64,000 bases of DNA, from contig CAYJOL010000005.1 of the NCBI GenBank assembly GCA_964371785.1, positions 186,001 to 250,000 of the forward strand, read 5' to 3'. Below, piece after piece: positions 9,288 through 17,503 of this stretch (the stretch's first letter is position 1; every line of letters starts with the position of its first letter). This DNA comes from CAVQCT01 sp964371785. Its GTDB lineage: Bacteria; Zixibacteria; MSB-5A5; GN15; FEB-12. A program made the translations under genes and the position numbers. The notes under the pieces were generated by a model. That model saw only the letters and a program-made list of their open reading frames with translations, made no database searches and was not told the origin of the DNA.

Positions 9288-11189
9288 TCAGTCCTGGCCC
9301 GCCCCTGGCTGCTGGCTCTGAAGCTGACCGGCCATCCGGGCGATTGTTGAATCCAGCCGAGGGACATACCAGGGAACCAGCTGCAGGAGTTTTCTTCGAA
9401 GCGTCGCCGCTTTTTCGTATTCCTGATTGAAGAATGCATACATGCAGAGATCTTTTTCGGCCATGAAAATCATCGAATCCCGGGCCACTACGCTGTCGAG
9501 CAGGGCCTCGGCATATGCATGCTGACCGGTCATCATCAAACTGAACGCCTTCTGGTAGAGCAGGTATATGTAGACCGGCTTTGGCGATATCGCGATTGCC
9601 CGGTTATAGTACTCAATCGCCTTGTCATTCTGCCCGGCGCCGTAGTAGTCCAATCCTACCTTATAGTCTTCCACGAACTCGACCGGATACGTGGGCTTAA
9701 TTTCACCGGTAATCGGATATGTCTTTTTGTATACCATTTGTACTGCCCCGGTGTGGCGGACAGTATCGCTTTCGAAATACCAGCCGAGCATGCGATAGCT
9801 GTTGAGGAACTGGGGATATAAGAGGAGCGCTTTCTCGGCCGGCGCGGATGGCTTGATACTTGTGGAAAAGACGATATAGTCGGGGGCACGGGTAAGCAGG
9901 TACTTGGAGTTATGTTTGTGCTCCTTCCACGTCGAACTCATACCGGGTACCGCTTCTTCGGAATGGCGAGCGATGGTTGAATCGGTCAGGCCAACCATGT
10001 CAATGATGTCATGTCCGAGTAGGGTATATCCGAAAATACCGATCGTCGGAACTGCCACCGAAAAATCCCGCCGGTCGTACTCCAGCAGATGGCCGGCAAG
10101 AGCTTTCATCTTGCGCGTGAAGCCCAGTTCGAGCCGGTTATAGTTGGCGATATACGAATCAGCCAGCATAAATGTCAACACCGACAAGACAATTCCAACC
10201 GTGATACCTGCGGCGGCCCGAGTGAACTTCGGAACTCCCTTCACCAGCGCGAGTACCCCAACAATCGTCAATGTCGCAATCAGGCCGAAAATGGGAAGGT
10301 AAAATCGATGCACCTTAAGCACATCGCCGCCAATCAGGGTGACATAGAGCGTAAACAAAACCGAGAAGATCAAGATGCTGACTGCCGCCGGCTTCAATCT
10401 TTTGATCGCCAGAAGCGGCAAGATGAACGCCGCACCGTAGAAGCCGTAGTCTCTCATGAATCGACCGGTGTACTCGACTCCATTCTTCAGCTGGGTCATG
10501 GTAATACCCGTCTTGGCGTAGAACGGATTCGGGAGTATTGACCCATAGTAGGCCAGCTTGAATACCACAAAAGGAATTGACACCAACAGCGCAACGGCCG
10601 TGCACTTCAATGTGAACGATGGTAGTTCGCGATGCTCGATTGCTTCTACCACAATCAGCAGTCCGACCACCAACGCACCATCCGGCCGAACCAGCACAAG
10701 TAACACGAAAGCAAAAATCAGCAGCCAGCTTCGCTTCAAATACAGCCAGACAGCCAGCATGGCGAAGAAGGCGAAGGCGGCGGTTTCAAGTCCGGCCGGT
10801 GACCAGTAGGCGAGCGATTGATTACATGCCACGATATAAACCGGTATCAGGGCAAACCACTTATCCTTCTTTTCGAGAACCTCGCGGGCGATGAGGTAAG
10901 TAAGGACGACGACTCCGCCGCCGAAAAGCATCCCGGTGATTTTGGAGACTAGAATGATGTTTGCGCCAAGCGTGCCCCAGAGAAGCATATAGATGACCCA
11001 GCCGAAATTCGTGAATCCTTCGACGCGTTCTCCGATATTGTACACCAGGCCGTTACCATTGAGATAATTGGCCACATACCGGTAAGAAATGTACGCGTCA
11101 TCCTGCGTGAAGTTATGGATATGCACCAAAAGGGCATAGATGGCCAATGCCGGAATGATCGGCAGAAATGTTTTCGCGAATGTCTTCAC
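9288..11189 (-). CDS. GT-C-type membrane glycosyltransferase with C-terminal TPR
   Basis: This 633-residue protein has about ten hydrophobic helices in residues 1-350. The first luminal loop carries FTQDDAYISYRY (D30, D31), the acidic motif typical of GT-C (ArnT/PMT-like) glycosyltransferases that use lipid-linked sugars. A soluble C-terminal part follows, with TPR-like helices at ~510-610 (YYGAGQNDKAIEYYNRAIAISP). It likely adds sugars outside the membrane. The start lies 2 bases after the glgA stop, so they are probably translationally coupled. Donor and acceptor cannot be read from sequence. Confidence 0.72.
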   Translation of the reverse strand: MKTFAKTFLPIIPALAIYALLVHIHNFTQDDAYISYRYVANYLNGNGLVYNIGERVEGFTNFGWVIYMLLWGTLGANIILVSKITGMLFGGGVVVLTYLIAREVLEKKDKWFALIPVYIVACNQSLAYWSPAGLETAAFAFFAMLAVWLYLKRSWLLIFAFVLLVLVRPDGALVVGLLIVVEAIEHRELPSFTLKCTAVALLVSIPFVVFKLAYYGSILPNPFYAKTGITMTQLKNGVEYTGRFMRDYGFYGAAFILPLLAIKRLKPAAVSILIFSVLFTLYVTLIGGDVLKVHRFYLPIFGLIATLTIVGVLALVKGVPKFTRAAAGITVGIVLSVLTFMLADSYIANYNRLELGFTRKMKALAGHLLEYDRRDFSVAVPTIGIFGYTLLGHDIIDMVGLTDSTIARHSEEAVPGMSSTWKEHKHNSKYLLTRAPDYIVFSTSIKPSAPAEKALLLYPQFLNSYRMLGWYFESDTVRHTGAVQMVYKKTYPITGEIKPTYPVEFVEDYKVGLDYYGAGQNDKAIEYYNRAIAISPKPVYIYLLYQKAFSLMMTGQHAYAEALLDSVVARDSMIFMAEKDLCMYAFFNQEYEKAATLRRKLLQLVPWYVPRLDSTIARMAGQLQSQQPGAGQD

Positions 11190-11191
11190 GT

Positions 11192-12667
11192 TTACCTGAT
11201 TGATTGGCTTCGGTCGATTAGCGTCTTAAACAAAGCAACATATTGTTTCGCGGAGTTATCCCACGAAAAGTCTTGCTTCATCGCCTGTTTCATGAGCCTC
11301 GTCCACACTCTCGTCCGGGAGAATAATGATAGTGCTCTGGCAAGCGCCTCAAGCAGAGCGTCGGCGGTGTATTCTCTGAACACAAAACCAGTCCCCTGAA
11401 GCGTGTGCGGGTCAATGTCGGAAACCGTGTCAGCCAGCCCGCCGACTTCCCGCACCACCGGCAGCGTACCGTACTTGAGCGAATACATCTGATTCAAGCC
11501 GCAGGGTTCGTAGTGCGACGGCATCAGGAACATATCGGCTCCGGCCTCAATTTGATGAGCCAGTTTATCGTTGAACGTGAGGTAAACCTTCAGCTTGTCA
11601 GGATATTTGGTTTCAAGTTGCGTGAAGAGTTCATGATACTTTTTCTCGCCGGTACCGAGTACTATCATCTGTATATCCATCGCGAAAATCCGCTCCGCCG
11701 CCTCCTCGATTAGATCAAACCCCTTCTGGTCGGCCAGACGAGAGATGATGCCGATAAGCGGTGTCCGCTCCCTCACGGGCAATCCCGCTTCGCGCACCAG
11801 ATCTACTTTATCGATCTTCTTCCCTGAAAGATTCGCCGTGTAATACGTATGTGAAATATTCTTGTCTCGTGATGGCGACCAGACGGCATAGTCCACGCCA
11901 TTGAGAATCCCATGAACATCGGCGCTTCTCCCGAGCAGTACCCCATCGAGTCCGGCGCCCATTTCCTCAGTCTGTATTTCTCGGGAGTAACGAGGCGAGA
12001 CGGTTGTTATCTTATCAGCGAACGTGATGGCTGCCTTGAGAAAATTCACCTGATTATAGAATTCGAATGGAGCGGTCGCGTAAAATAACTCGGGAGGCAA
12101 TCCGAGAAGGCTGAAGCGTTCTTTCGGGAACGTCCCTTGATAGGCAAGGTTGTGGACAGTCAGCACGGTCTTGGTCTTTTCGAAGAACCTGTCGGTTGAC
12201 AGGATCGTCTTGAGGAATGCCGGGATGAGACCGGCTTGCCAATCGTGAACATGAATAATGTCCGGCCGCCAGTTGAGCCGGCGAACCAATTCAAGCACGG
12301 CCCGGTTGAAAAATGTGAACCGCTCGTCGTTGTCGACGTAGTCGGCGCCGGTCGACGGATCGCGATAGAGTTCGGGCCGGTCAAAGAAGTGATCGTTGTG
12401 AATGAAATAGTGGGTGAGCGGTCTTTTTCGGTGAACCACTTTCGAGGCCGCCACCGGATAGTCCTTGCCATCGACCGAGATCGATCCGCCGAGCTCCACC
12501 GGCGAAGGTACTGCACTCTCGAAGTTCATCCCTCGATAGGCCGGAAGGCATACCGCAACCTCGTGCCCGAGCCTGGCCAGCGCCATCGGCAGCGAGCCGA
12601 TAACATCGCCCAGTCCCCCGGTTTTCGCAAACGGCGTCGCTTCCGAAGCGACTTCGAGAATTTTCAT
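11192..12667 (-). CDS. glgA: Glycogen synthase
   Basis: This is a 491-residue GT5 glycogen/starch synthase. The N-terminal nucleotide-sugar lysine is K15 in KTGGLGD. VHDWQAGLIP and LTVHNLAYQG are typical of the N-terminal domain, and the C-terminal domain contains ISRLADQKGFDL and MPSHYEPCGLNQMYSLKYGT with the conserved Glu. It extends alpha-1,4-glucan from ADP- or UDP-glucose. The length is close to bacterial GlgA (~477). It sits between a GalT-family gene (6 bases upstream) and a GT-C membrane protein. No glgC is present in the window, so the source of its nucleotide sugar is open. Confidence 0.93.
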   Translation of the reverse strand: MKILEVASEATPFAKTGGLGDVIGSLPMALARLGHEVAVCLPAYRGMNFESAVPSPVELGGSISVDGKDYPVAASKVVHRKRPLTHYFIHNDHFFDRPELYRDPSTGADYVDNDERFTFFNRAVLELVRRLNWRPDIIHVHDWQAGLIPAFLKTILSTDRFFEKTKTVLTVHNLAYQGTFPKERFSLLGLPPELFYATAPFEFYNQVNFLKAAITFADKITTVSPRYSREIQTEEMGAGLDGVLLGRSADVHGILNGVDYAVWSPSRDKNISHTYYTANLSGKKIDKVDLVREAGLPVRERTPLIGIISRLADQKGFDLIEEAAERIFAMDIQMIVLGTGEKKYHELFTQLETKYPDKLKVYLTFNDKLAHQIEAGADMFLMPSHYEPCGLNQMYSLKYGTLPVVREVGGLADTVSDIDPHTLQGTGFVFREYTADALLEALARALSLFSRTRVWTRLMKQAMKQDFSWDNSAKQYVALFKTLIDRSQSIR

Positions 12668-12673
12668 GATGCG

Positions 12674-13717
12674 CTATTCTGCTCCCGCGGCTTCGGAACT
12701 CACCTGCCGGGTATACTCTTCGATCCTGATTTTTCTCAAGTAGTCTGCCGCCTCTTCGGGCGTGGTAGGATTTATGTAGAACCCCGATCCCCACTCGAAA
12801 CCGGCCACTTTAGTCAGCTTGGGAATGATTTCAATATGCCAGTGATAGTACTCGCTGGAATCCCGCGAAACGGGCCGCGTATGAATCATGAAGTTAAACG
12901 GTGGGTCATTCAGCGCCATTTTGAGTCTTCGCAGGGCGTCACGAAGACAACGCGCCAGCGTGATGAATTCGGAGCTGCTGATTTCAGTGTAACTTGACTG
13001 ATGCGCCTTGGGCACGAGCCAGGTTTCAAAGGGAAATCTCGCCGCGAACGGCTGAAACGTGATGAAAGCGTCGAAATCACTGACGATTCGCTCTTTGTCC
13101 AGAAGTTCCTGACGAACGATATCGCAATAAATACATCTTTCCTTGAAGTTGTAGTACACCTTGGAACCATCAATCTCCTCAACAACCCGCTTGGGAATAA
13201 TCGGCGTCGCGATCAGCTGGCTGTGGGAATGTTCGAGCGACGCACCAGCGGCTTCGCCATGGTTCTTGAACACCAGTATGTACTTGAGACGGCTGTCACG
13301 TTCGAGGTCGATCATCCGTTCACGATAAACCCAGAGAATGTCGCGGATTTCCTCGTCCGACATATCCACCATATCCTTAGCGTGATCCGGAGTCTCGATA
13401 ATCACTTCATGCGCGCCTATGCCGCTCATTTTGTCGTAGAGTCCCTTGGGTTCCCGATTAAGGCTTCCTTCGACCTTTAGCGCCGGATACTTGTTGGGGA
13501 TTACGCGCAAGGACCAACCCGGATGATTCGGTTCCGAGCCCGGTCTTCGGTAAGCGATGATTTCCGGTGGGGTATTATCTTCGTGCCCGGGACAGAACGG
13601 ACACATCCGGGCAGCGACTCTTTTGGACACCGAACTGTAAGACGATGGACGTTTACCGCGTTCTGTCGATATGATCACCCAGCGCCCCAGGATTGGGTCT
13701 TTTCGCAGTTCAGGCAT
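12674..13717 (-). CDS. galT: Galactose-1-phosphate uridylyltransferase family (GalT or ADP-glucose phosphorylase type)
   Basis: This 347-residue HIT-superfamily nucleotidylyltransferase has zinc ligand Cys residues in MCPFCPGHE and FKERCIYCDIV. The nucleotidylated active site is ASLEHSHSQLIATP (HxHxQ, where bacterial and human GalT have HPHxQ). WHIEIIPK near the C-terminus is also conserved. GalT moves UMP between UDP-glucose and galactose-1-phosphate; a sister branch acts on ADP-glucose. The adjacent glgA makes a role in making or breaking the glycogen precursor plausible. No galactokinase or epimerase is nearby. Confidence 0.85.
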   Translation of the reverse strand: MPELRKDPILGRWVIISTERGKRPSSYSSVSKRVAARMCPFCPGHEDNTPPEIIAYRRPGSEPNHPGWSLRVIPNKYPALKVEGSLNREPKGLYDKMSGIGAHEVIIETPDHAKDMVDMSDEEIRDILWVYRERMIDLERDSRLKYILVFKNHGEAAGASLEHSHSQLIATPIIPKRVVEEIDGSKVYYNFKERCIYCDIVRQELLDKERIVSDFDAFITFQPFAARFPFETWLVPKAHQSSYTEISSSEFITLARCLRDALRRLKMALNDPPFNFMIHTRPVSRDSSEYYHWHIEIIPKLTKVAGFEWGSGFYINPTTPEEAADYLRKIRIEEYTRQVSSEAAGAE

Positions 13718-13788
13718 CTTGACTCCTCAATTGAATTGACAACATATAATCAAACTCGTCAAAAGTCAACTATCGTCCAAGGCGCGCA

Positions 13789-15060
13789 TTACAGGTGGAT
13801 AGCGCCTCCGGTGTTTGTGACTCCCGACGCGATTTGCTTCAGCAATCCGATCTCGTTATCGGTAAGCGTATACTGCCGCCTTGAGGCAACGGCCCGGGCT
13901 GTCTCAATCGCCTTTTCTATTTCGTACCGGACATAATTTCCGGTGGTTCCCCAGCTGAATGACGGCACCTCCTTGTCGGTGACCAGGCCGCCGCCGAAAA
14001 TATTGCAGGCCACACCTATGTTTATGCCTGTGTTCAGCAGCGTCCCAATTCCGAACTTCGTGTGATCACCTATGAACGACCCTACTTTATTCGAGGCAGA
14101 ATCAACCGACTTGCCGTCGACACTTACACGAATCGTGGCATAATTGTTCTTCAGATCGGAATTGGTCGTCATCGCGCCAAAATTCACCCACGAACCGACA
14201 TAACTGTGACCAATAAACCCGGCGTGGTATTTGTTGACATACGATTGAAATATCGAATGCTCGACCTCACCCCCCACCCGGCAGGTGTGGCCGATTGACG
14301 ACGAACCGATTTTCCCGGCTAGCACTATCGAATTCGGACCGATGTGTGTCGGTCCATAGATCGCCGCATGTGGCTCAACCCGGCAAAGATCCCCGATGTA
14401 GACCGGACCGCCGGAAGCATCGACAACTGCTCCGGGCAGGATTTCTACGTCATTGCCGAGATAGACATCATCCTTGTTCACCCAGAACACACCGTCGTGC
14501 ACCTTCACGCCTTTTGCTGGCGGCAGCGTCGGCTCCATAGCACGAAAATCGGCTGTTACCTCTGACTCGACATCCGCCATGATCTCCCACAGGTAACGGT
14601 AAAGTGACGCGGTTGTATCATATTGCGCGATACCCTGACCTTCGTTGTTGATCTGCTGGATGTAGTCATCGACAGTACAGATCGCGGGAATCGCCTTTAA
14701 CGAATCTTCTTTCAGCAGCACGGCGACCGTTGTCCCATCTGAAGTGAACCGCGTCGAGATTCGCGCCTGCGCGACCAGTTGCGCAAGATTGCCATACTGC
14801 CGGATACGACCGTTTATCAGAAGGACGAACGAGTCATCCTTCTTTATGATATTTATCGGGAAGTGCCTGTACTGTTCGGCGAGAACGCCGGCCAGTCCGG
14901 TGCGGCAACACAACACAGTTGTGGCCTCGGGGAAATAACGGCTGGATCGGGCAAAAAGCGGCAGAATGCCGGCCCGAAGCGTATACACTGGCCTGGTAAG
15001 CGTAAGCGGATAGAAATCCGGGAAATGGTCATCTTCGTAGAAACAGATAGTCAGCGCCAT
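13789..15060 (-). CDS. GlmU-like sugar-1-phosphate nucleotidyltransferase with left-handed beta-helix
   Basis: This 423-residue protein belongs to the alternative GlmU-like family of FCB bacteria. Residues 1-170 form a divergent nucleotidyltransferase domain (FPDFYPLTLTRPVYTLRAGI; the usual GxGxRMxP loop is absent). From ~185 onward, hexapeptide repeats build a left-handed beta-helix (VYIGDLCRVEPHAAIYGPTHIGPNSIVLAGKIGSSSIG read in segments). The conserved HSYVGSWVNFGAMTTNSDLKNNY segment corresponds to the acetyl-CoA-site region. The likely role is UDP-GlcNAc synthesis for envelope polysaccharide. It is upstream of galT/glgA on the same strand. Confidence 0.78.
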   Translation of the reverse strand: MALTICFYEDDHFPDFYPLTLTRPVYTLRAGILPLFARSSRYFPEATTVLCCRTGLAGVLAEQYRHFPINIIKKDDSFVLLINGRIRQYGNLAQLVAQARISTRFTSDGTTVAVLLKEDSLKAIPAICTVDDYIQQINNEGQGIAQYDTTASLYRYLWEIMADVESEVTADFRAMEPTLPPAKGVKVHDGVFWVNKDDVYLGNDVEILPGAVVDASGGPVYIGDLCRVEPHAAIYGPTHIGPNSIVLAGKIGSSSIGHTCRVGGEVEHSIFQSYVNKYHAGFIGHSYVGSWVNFGAMTTNSDLKNNYATIRVSVDGKSVDSASNKVGSFIGDHTKFGIGTLLNTGINIGVACNIFGGGLVTDKEVPSFSWGTTGNYVRYEIEKAIETARAVASRRQYTLTDNEIGLLKQIASGVTNTGGAIHL

Positions 15061-15350
15061 ATCCTCTTTCCGGCTAAGTTGATAACAAGCGTTTTACCGT
15101 TCTTCAGCGGCGGGTTCAAAGTCTCCGGTAAAGAAGTGAAAATCGGCTGTTCAAAGCGTCGGAGCAAGCGTTTTCCTTCAACCGACAGCTGAGCGCTGTT
15201 TTTCGGCCCTGTCCGGTCGAGTTGGAACTCCCTGTTTCGGTTGTTGACCAACGACAAAAAGCTTATTATTTTTCATCCGGGTATCGGAATTTTGCATCAT
15301 TTAGTGGTAAAATCTATCCGATATACTAAAATGAAAGGACTATTTATCAT

Positions 15351-15674
15351 ATGCTTACGGTAACAGATAACGCGAAAATCGAGTTAAACAAACTTCTGAA
15401 GTCGGCGACCGCCAAGGATAAGCAGCTGGTCATCTACTTTCAGGGATATGGCTGAGGCGGGCCCTCATTGGGCATGGCTCTGGAAGAGTCAATCGAAGGA
15501 TTAGAGAAGCTTGAATCGAATGGTATTTCAGCGTACCTGGACACTGAGCTAAAAGGTCTGCTGGCCCGCCTGGGCAATATCACAATCGATTTCATTAAAA
15601 CAGCTTACGGTGCATCGGGATATTCGGTGACCGTCGGCGATAAGAGCTGTTCCAGCGGTGGATGCAGCTGCTAA
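15351..15674 (+). CDS. HesB/IscA-like selenoprotein with in-frame UGA (Sec35)
   Basis: Reading from the ATG gives 34 sense codons, a UGA at 15453-15455, then 72 more codons to TAA with no other stop. The two halves join into one 107-residue HesB/IscA-like protein: QGYG-U-GGPSLGMALEES in the middle and CSSGGCSC at the end. E. coli IscA is also 107 residues and uses Cys35 plus a C-terminal CxC; here position 35 is the UGA and the tail has C105 and C107. Selenocysteine therefore occupies the first metal-ligand position. HesB-like selenoproteins are a known group. A hairpin follows the UGA, and a strong terminator follows the stop. Function inferred: iron-sulfur or selenium/sulfur-related scaffold. 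Confidence 0.85.
15467..15493 (+). promoter_or_regulatory. Candidate bacterial SECIS hairpin
   Basis: TGGCTCT (15475-15481) pairs with AGAGTCA (15485-15491) around a GGA loop, one pair being G-U. An alternative outer stem is ATTG (15467-15470) with CAAT (15490-15493) and a bulge containing U. The loop starts 26 bases after the UGA and begins with G, as bacterial SECIS elements require. Confidence 0.55.
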
Positions 15675-15702
15675 AAAGACAGATCTGAGCAGTTCTATAT
15701 CA

Positions 15703-15733
15703 GGCCGTCGACCCTCGACGGCCTTCTTTATTT
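15703..15733 (+). terminator. Terminator of the HesB-like selenoprotein gene
   Basis: A 9-bp perfect stem GGCCGTCGA/TCGACGGCC with a CCC loop is followed by TTCTTTATTT. Confidence 0.9.
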
Positions 15734-15855
15734 ATGGACAGAAACGTCGTTAACATCGACTTTTGGAATGCCTCGCAATTCTATCTCGTATAATTTTCAA
15801 GACGCACGCAACCGCAGTCGTTGAGCGGCGTTACCTCGCCCTCACGGTGAGCTAA

Positions 15856-15871
15856 TGTGAACGATTTCACG
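15856..15871 (+). promoter_or_regulatory. CRP/FNR-like binding site upstream of gdhA
   Basis: TGTGA-N6-TCACG flanked by AA and TAA resembles a Crp/Fnr-family operator. It lies ~165 bases before the gdhA start and ~60 bases downstream of a TATAAT at 15789-15794. Confidence 0.35.
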
Positions 15872-15906
15872 TAATCCGGCTCAATACAAGGCATATCGAA
15901 TCAAAA

Positions 15907-15925
15907 AATCAGGGATTCCCTGATT
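15907..15925 (+). promoter_or_regulatory. Perfect inverted repeat in the gdhA leader
   Basis: AATCAGGGA (15907-15915) and TCCCTGATT (15917-15925) form a 9+1+9 palindrome with no T tract after it. Operator-like; the protein that binds it is unknown. Confidence 0.4.
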
Positions 15926-16033
15926 GTACTTATACCCATTCGTAGATTTCTTTGTCTATGACAAATTCCCGGCTGGATTCTTCTGGTTACTATGGACTTG
16001 GAGAATAAACCTAACATCCGTGAGGAGATGAAC

Positions 16034-17377
16034 ATGTCGAACCTCGTTGAAACAATCATGGCAAACGTAAAAGCCAAAAACCCGGCTCAGCCCGAGTTCC
16101 ACCAGGCAGTTCAAGAGGTAGTTGAATCACTCGCCCCGGTCATTGAGAGACACCCGGAGTATAAGGAAGCCAAGATCCTCGAGAGAATCATCGAACCGGA
16201 ACGGGTTATCATGTTCCGGGTCCCGTGGGTTGACGACAAGGGGAAGGTTCAGGTGAATCGCGGATTCCGCGTGGAATTCAACAGCGCGATCGGCCCGTAC
16301 AAAGGCGGTTTGCGCTTCCACCCCAGCGTCAATCTGGGGATACTTAAATTCCTCGGATTCGAACAGGTCTTCAAAAATTCCCTCACTACCCTGCCAATGG
16401 GCGGTGGTAAGGGCGGCTCCGATTTCGACCCTAAAGGGAAATCTGACAACGAAGTGATGTCGTTCTGTCAGTCGTTCATGAGTGAACTGTTCCGCCACAT
16501 CGGCGCTGATACCGATGTCCCTGCCGGAGATATTGGTGTCGGCGGACGCGAAATCGGCTACTTGTTCGGACAGTACAAGAGACTGCGAAACCTCTTCGAA
16601 GGTGTGCTGACCGGCAAAGGATTGAATTGGGGCGGCAGTCTGATTCGTCCCGAAGCGACCGGTTACGGCTGTGTCTATTTTGCCGAGGAAATGCTGAAGA
16701 GCCGGGGCAAATCCTTCAAGGGAATGAGGGTGGCGGTCTCAGGATCAGGCAATGTGGCGCAATACGCCTGCGAAAAAGTGAATCAGCTTGGCGGAAAAGT
16801 GGTGACTCTCTCCGACTCCTCCGGCTATATCGTTGACGAAGAAGGTATTTCCGGGGAGAAGTGGGATTTCATAATGGAGCTCAAGAACATTCGCCGCGGC
16901 CGTATAAAAGAGTACGCCGATAAGTTCAAAGGGGCGAAATATGTAGATGGCACCGGCGTCTGGAATGTCAAAGTTGATGTTGCTCTGCCCTGCGCCACCC
17001 AGAACGAGCTGAGCGGCAAAGATGCCGAAACTCTTGTCAAGAACGGCTGTATCTGTGTCGCTGAAGGGGCAAATATGCCTACTACGCCTGAAGGCGCCGA
17101 CGTATTCATCAAATCCAAATCTCTGTTTGGACCCGGCAAAGCAGCCAATGCCGGCGGTGTGGCCGTTTCCGGCCTCGAAATGTCACAAAACAGCATGCGG
17201 CTTTCGTGGACACGCGAGGAGGTCGACACACGTCTCCATGATATCATGGTCAACATCCACAAGTCCTGTATAGAAGCTTCGGAGCGGTATGGTACGCCAG
17301 GGAACTACGTCAATGGCGCCAACATCGCCGGCTTCCTTAAAGTCGCTAACGCGATGCTTGATCAGGGAGTAGTCTGA
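16034..17377 (+). CDS. gdhA: Glutamate dehydrogenase (NADP-type, hexameric class I)
   Basis: The chosen ATG is preceded by GAGGAG at the right distance and gives 447 residues, the same length as E. coli GdhA. An upstream ATG at 15992 would add 14 residues but has no ribosome binding site. Substrate-site motifs are GPYKGGLRFHPSV and LPMGGGKGGSDFDPKGKS (catalytic lysines), and VPAGDIGVGGREIGYL. The Rossmann dinucleotide loop is VSGSGNVAQ, and AEGANMPTTPEG is conserved. It interconverts 2-oxoglutarate plus ammonia with glutamate. It has its own terminator, and two operator-like elements lie in its leader. Confidence 0.95.
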   Translation: MSNLVETIMANVKAKNPAQPEFHQAVQEVVESLAPVIERHPEYKEAKILERIIEPERVIMFRVPWVDDKGKVQVNRGFRVEFNSAIGPYKGGLRFHPSVNLGILKFLGFEQVFKNSLTTLPMGGGKGGSDFDPKGKSDNEVMSFCQSFMSELFRHIGADTDVPAGDIGVGGREIGYLFGQYKRLRNLFEGVLTGKGLNWGGSLIRPEATGYGCVYFAEEMLKSRGKSFKGMRVAVSGSGNVAQYACEKVNQLGGKVVTLSDSSGYIVDEEGISGEKWDFIMELKNIRRGRIKEYADKFKGAKYVDGTGVWNVKVDVALPCATQNELSGKDAETLVKNGCICVAEGANMPTTPEGADVFIKSKSLFGPGKAANAGGVAVSGLEMSQNSMRLSWTREEVDTRLHDIMVNIHKSCIEASERYGTPGNYVNGANIAGFLKVANAMLDQGVV

Positions 17378-17408
17378 TATTGCCTGAAGTTTAGGCCGAA
17401 ATACAAGA

Positions 17409-17431
17409 GGCGGGGTTGTCCCCGCCTTTTT
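17409..17431 (+). terminator. Terminator of gdhA
   Basis: A 7-bp GC-only stem GGCGGGG/CCCCGCC with a TTGT loop is followed by TTTTT. Confidence 0.9.
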
Positions 17432-17503
17432 GATTGATTAAAACTCCGGTATGTGATTACTTAATGAGACCGGAAAATAGTCAACCTGCCTCATGGGACT
17501 AAA

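Noticed and set aside
15051..15257. A 68-codon minus-strand frame overlapping the GlmU-like start
   Set aside because: It starts at TTG without ribosome binding site, overlaps a well-supported gene and shows no recognisable motif.
15468..15674. A 68-codon gene starting at the internal ATG after the UGA
   Set aside because: It lacks a ribosome binding site, and the upstream in-frame codons complete the HesB/IscA-like fold, so this is the 3' part of the selenoprotein gene.
15351..15674. Pseudogene explanation for the in-frame UGA
   Set aside because: There is only one stop, it sits exactly at the catalytic Cys position, the rest of the frame is intact, and a hairpin follows it.
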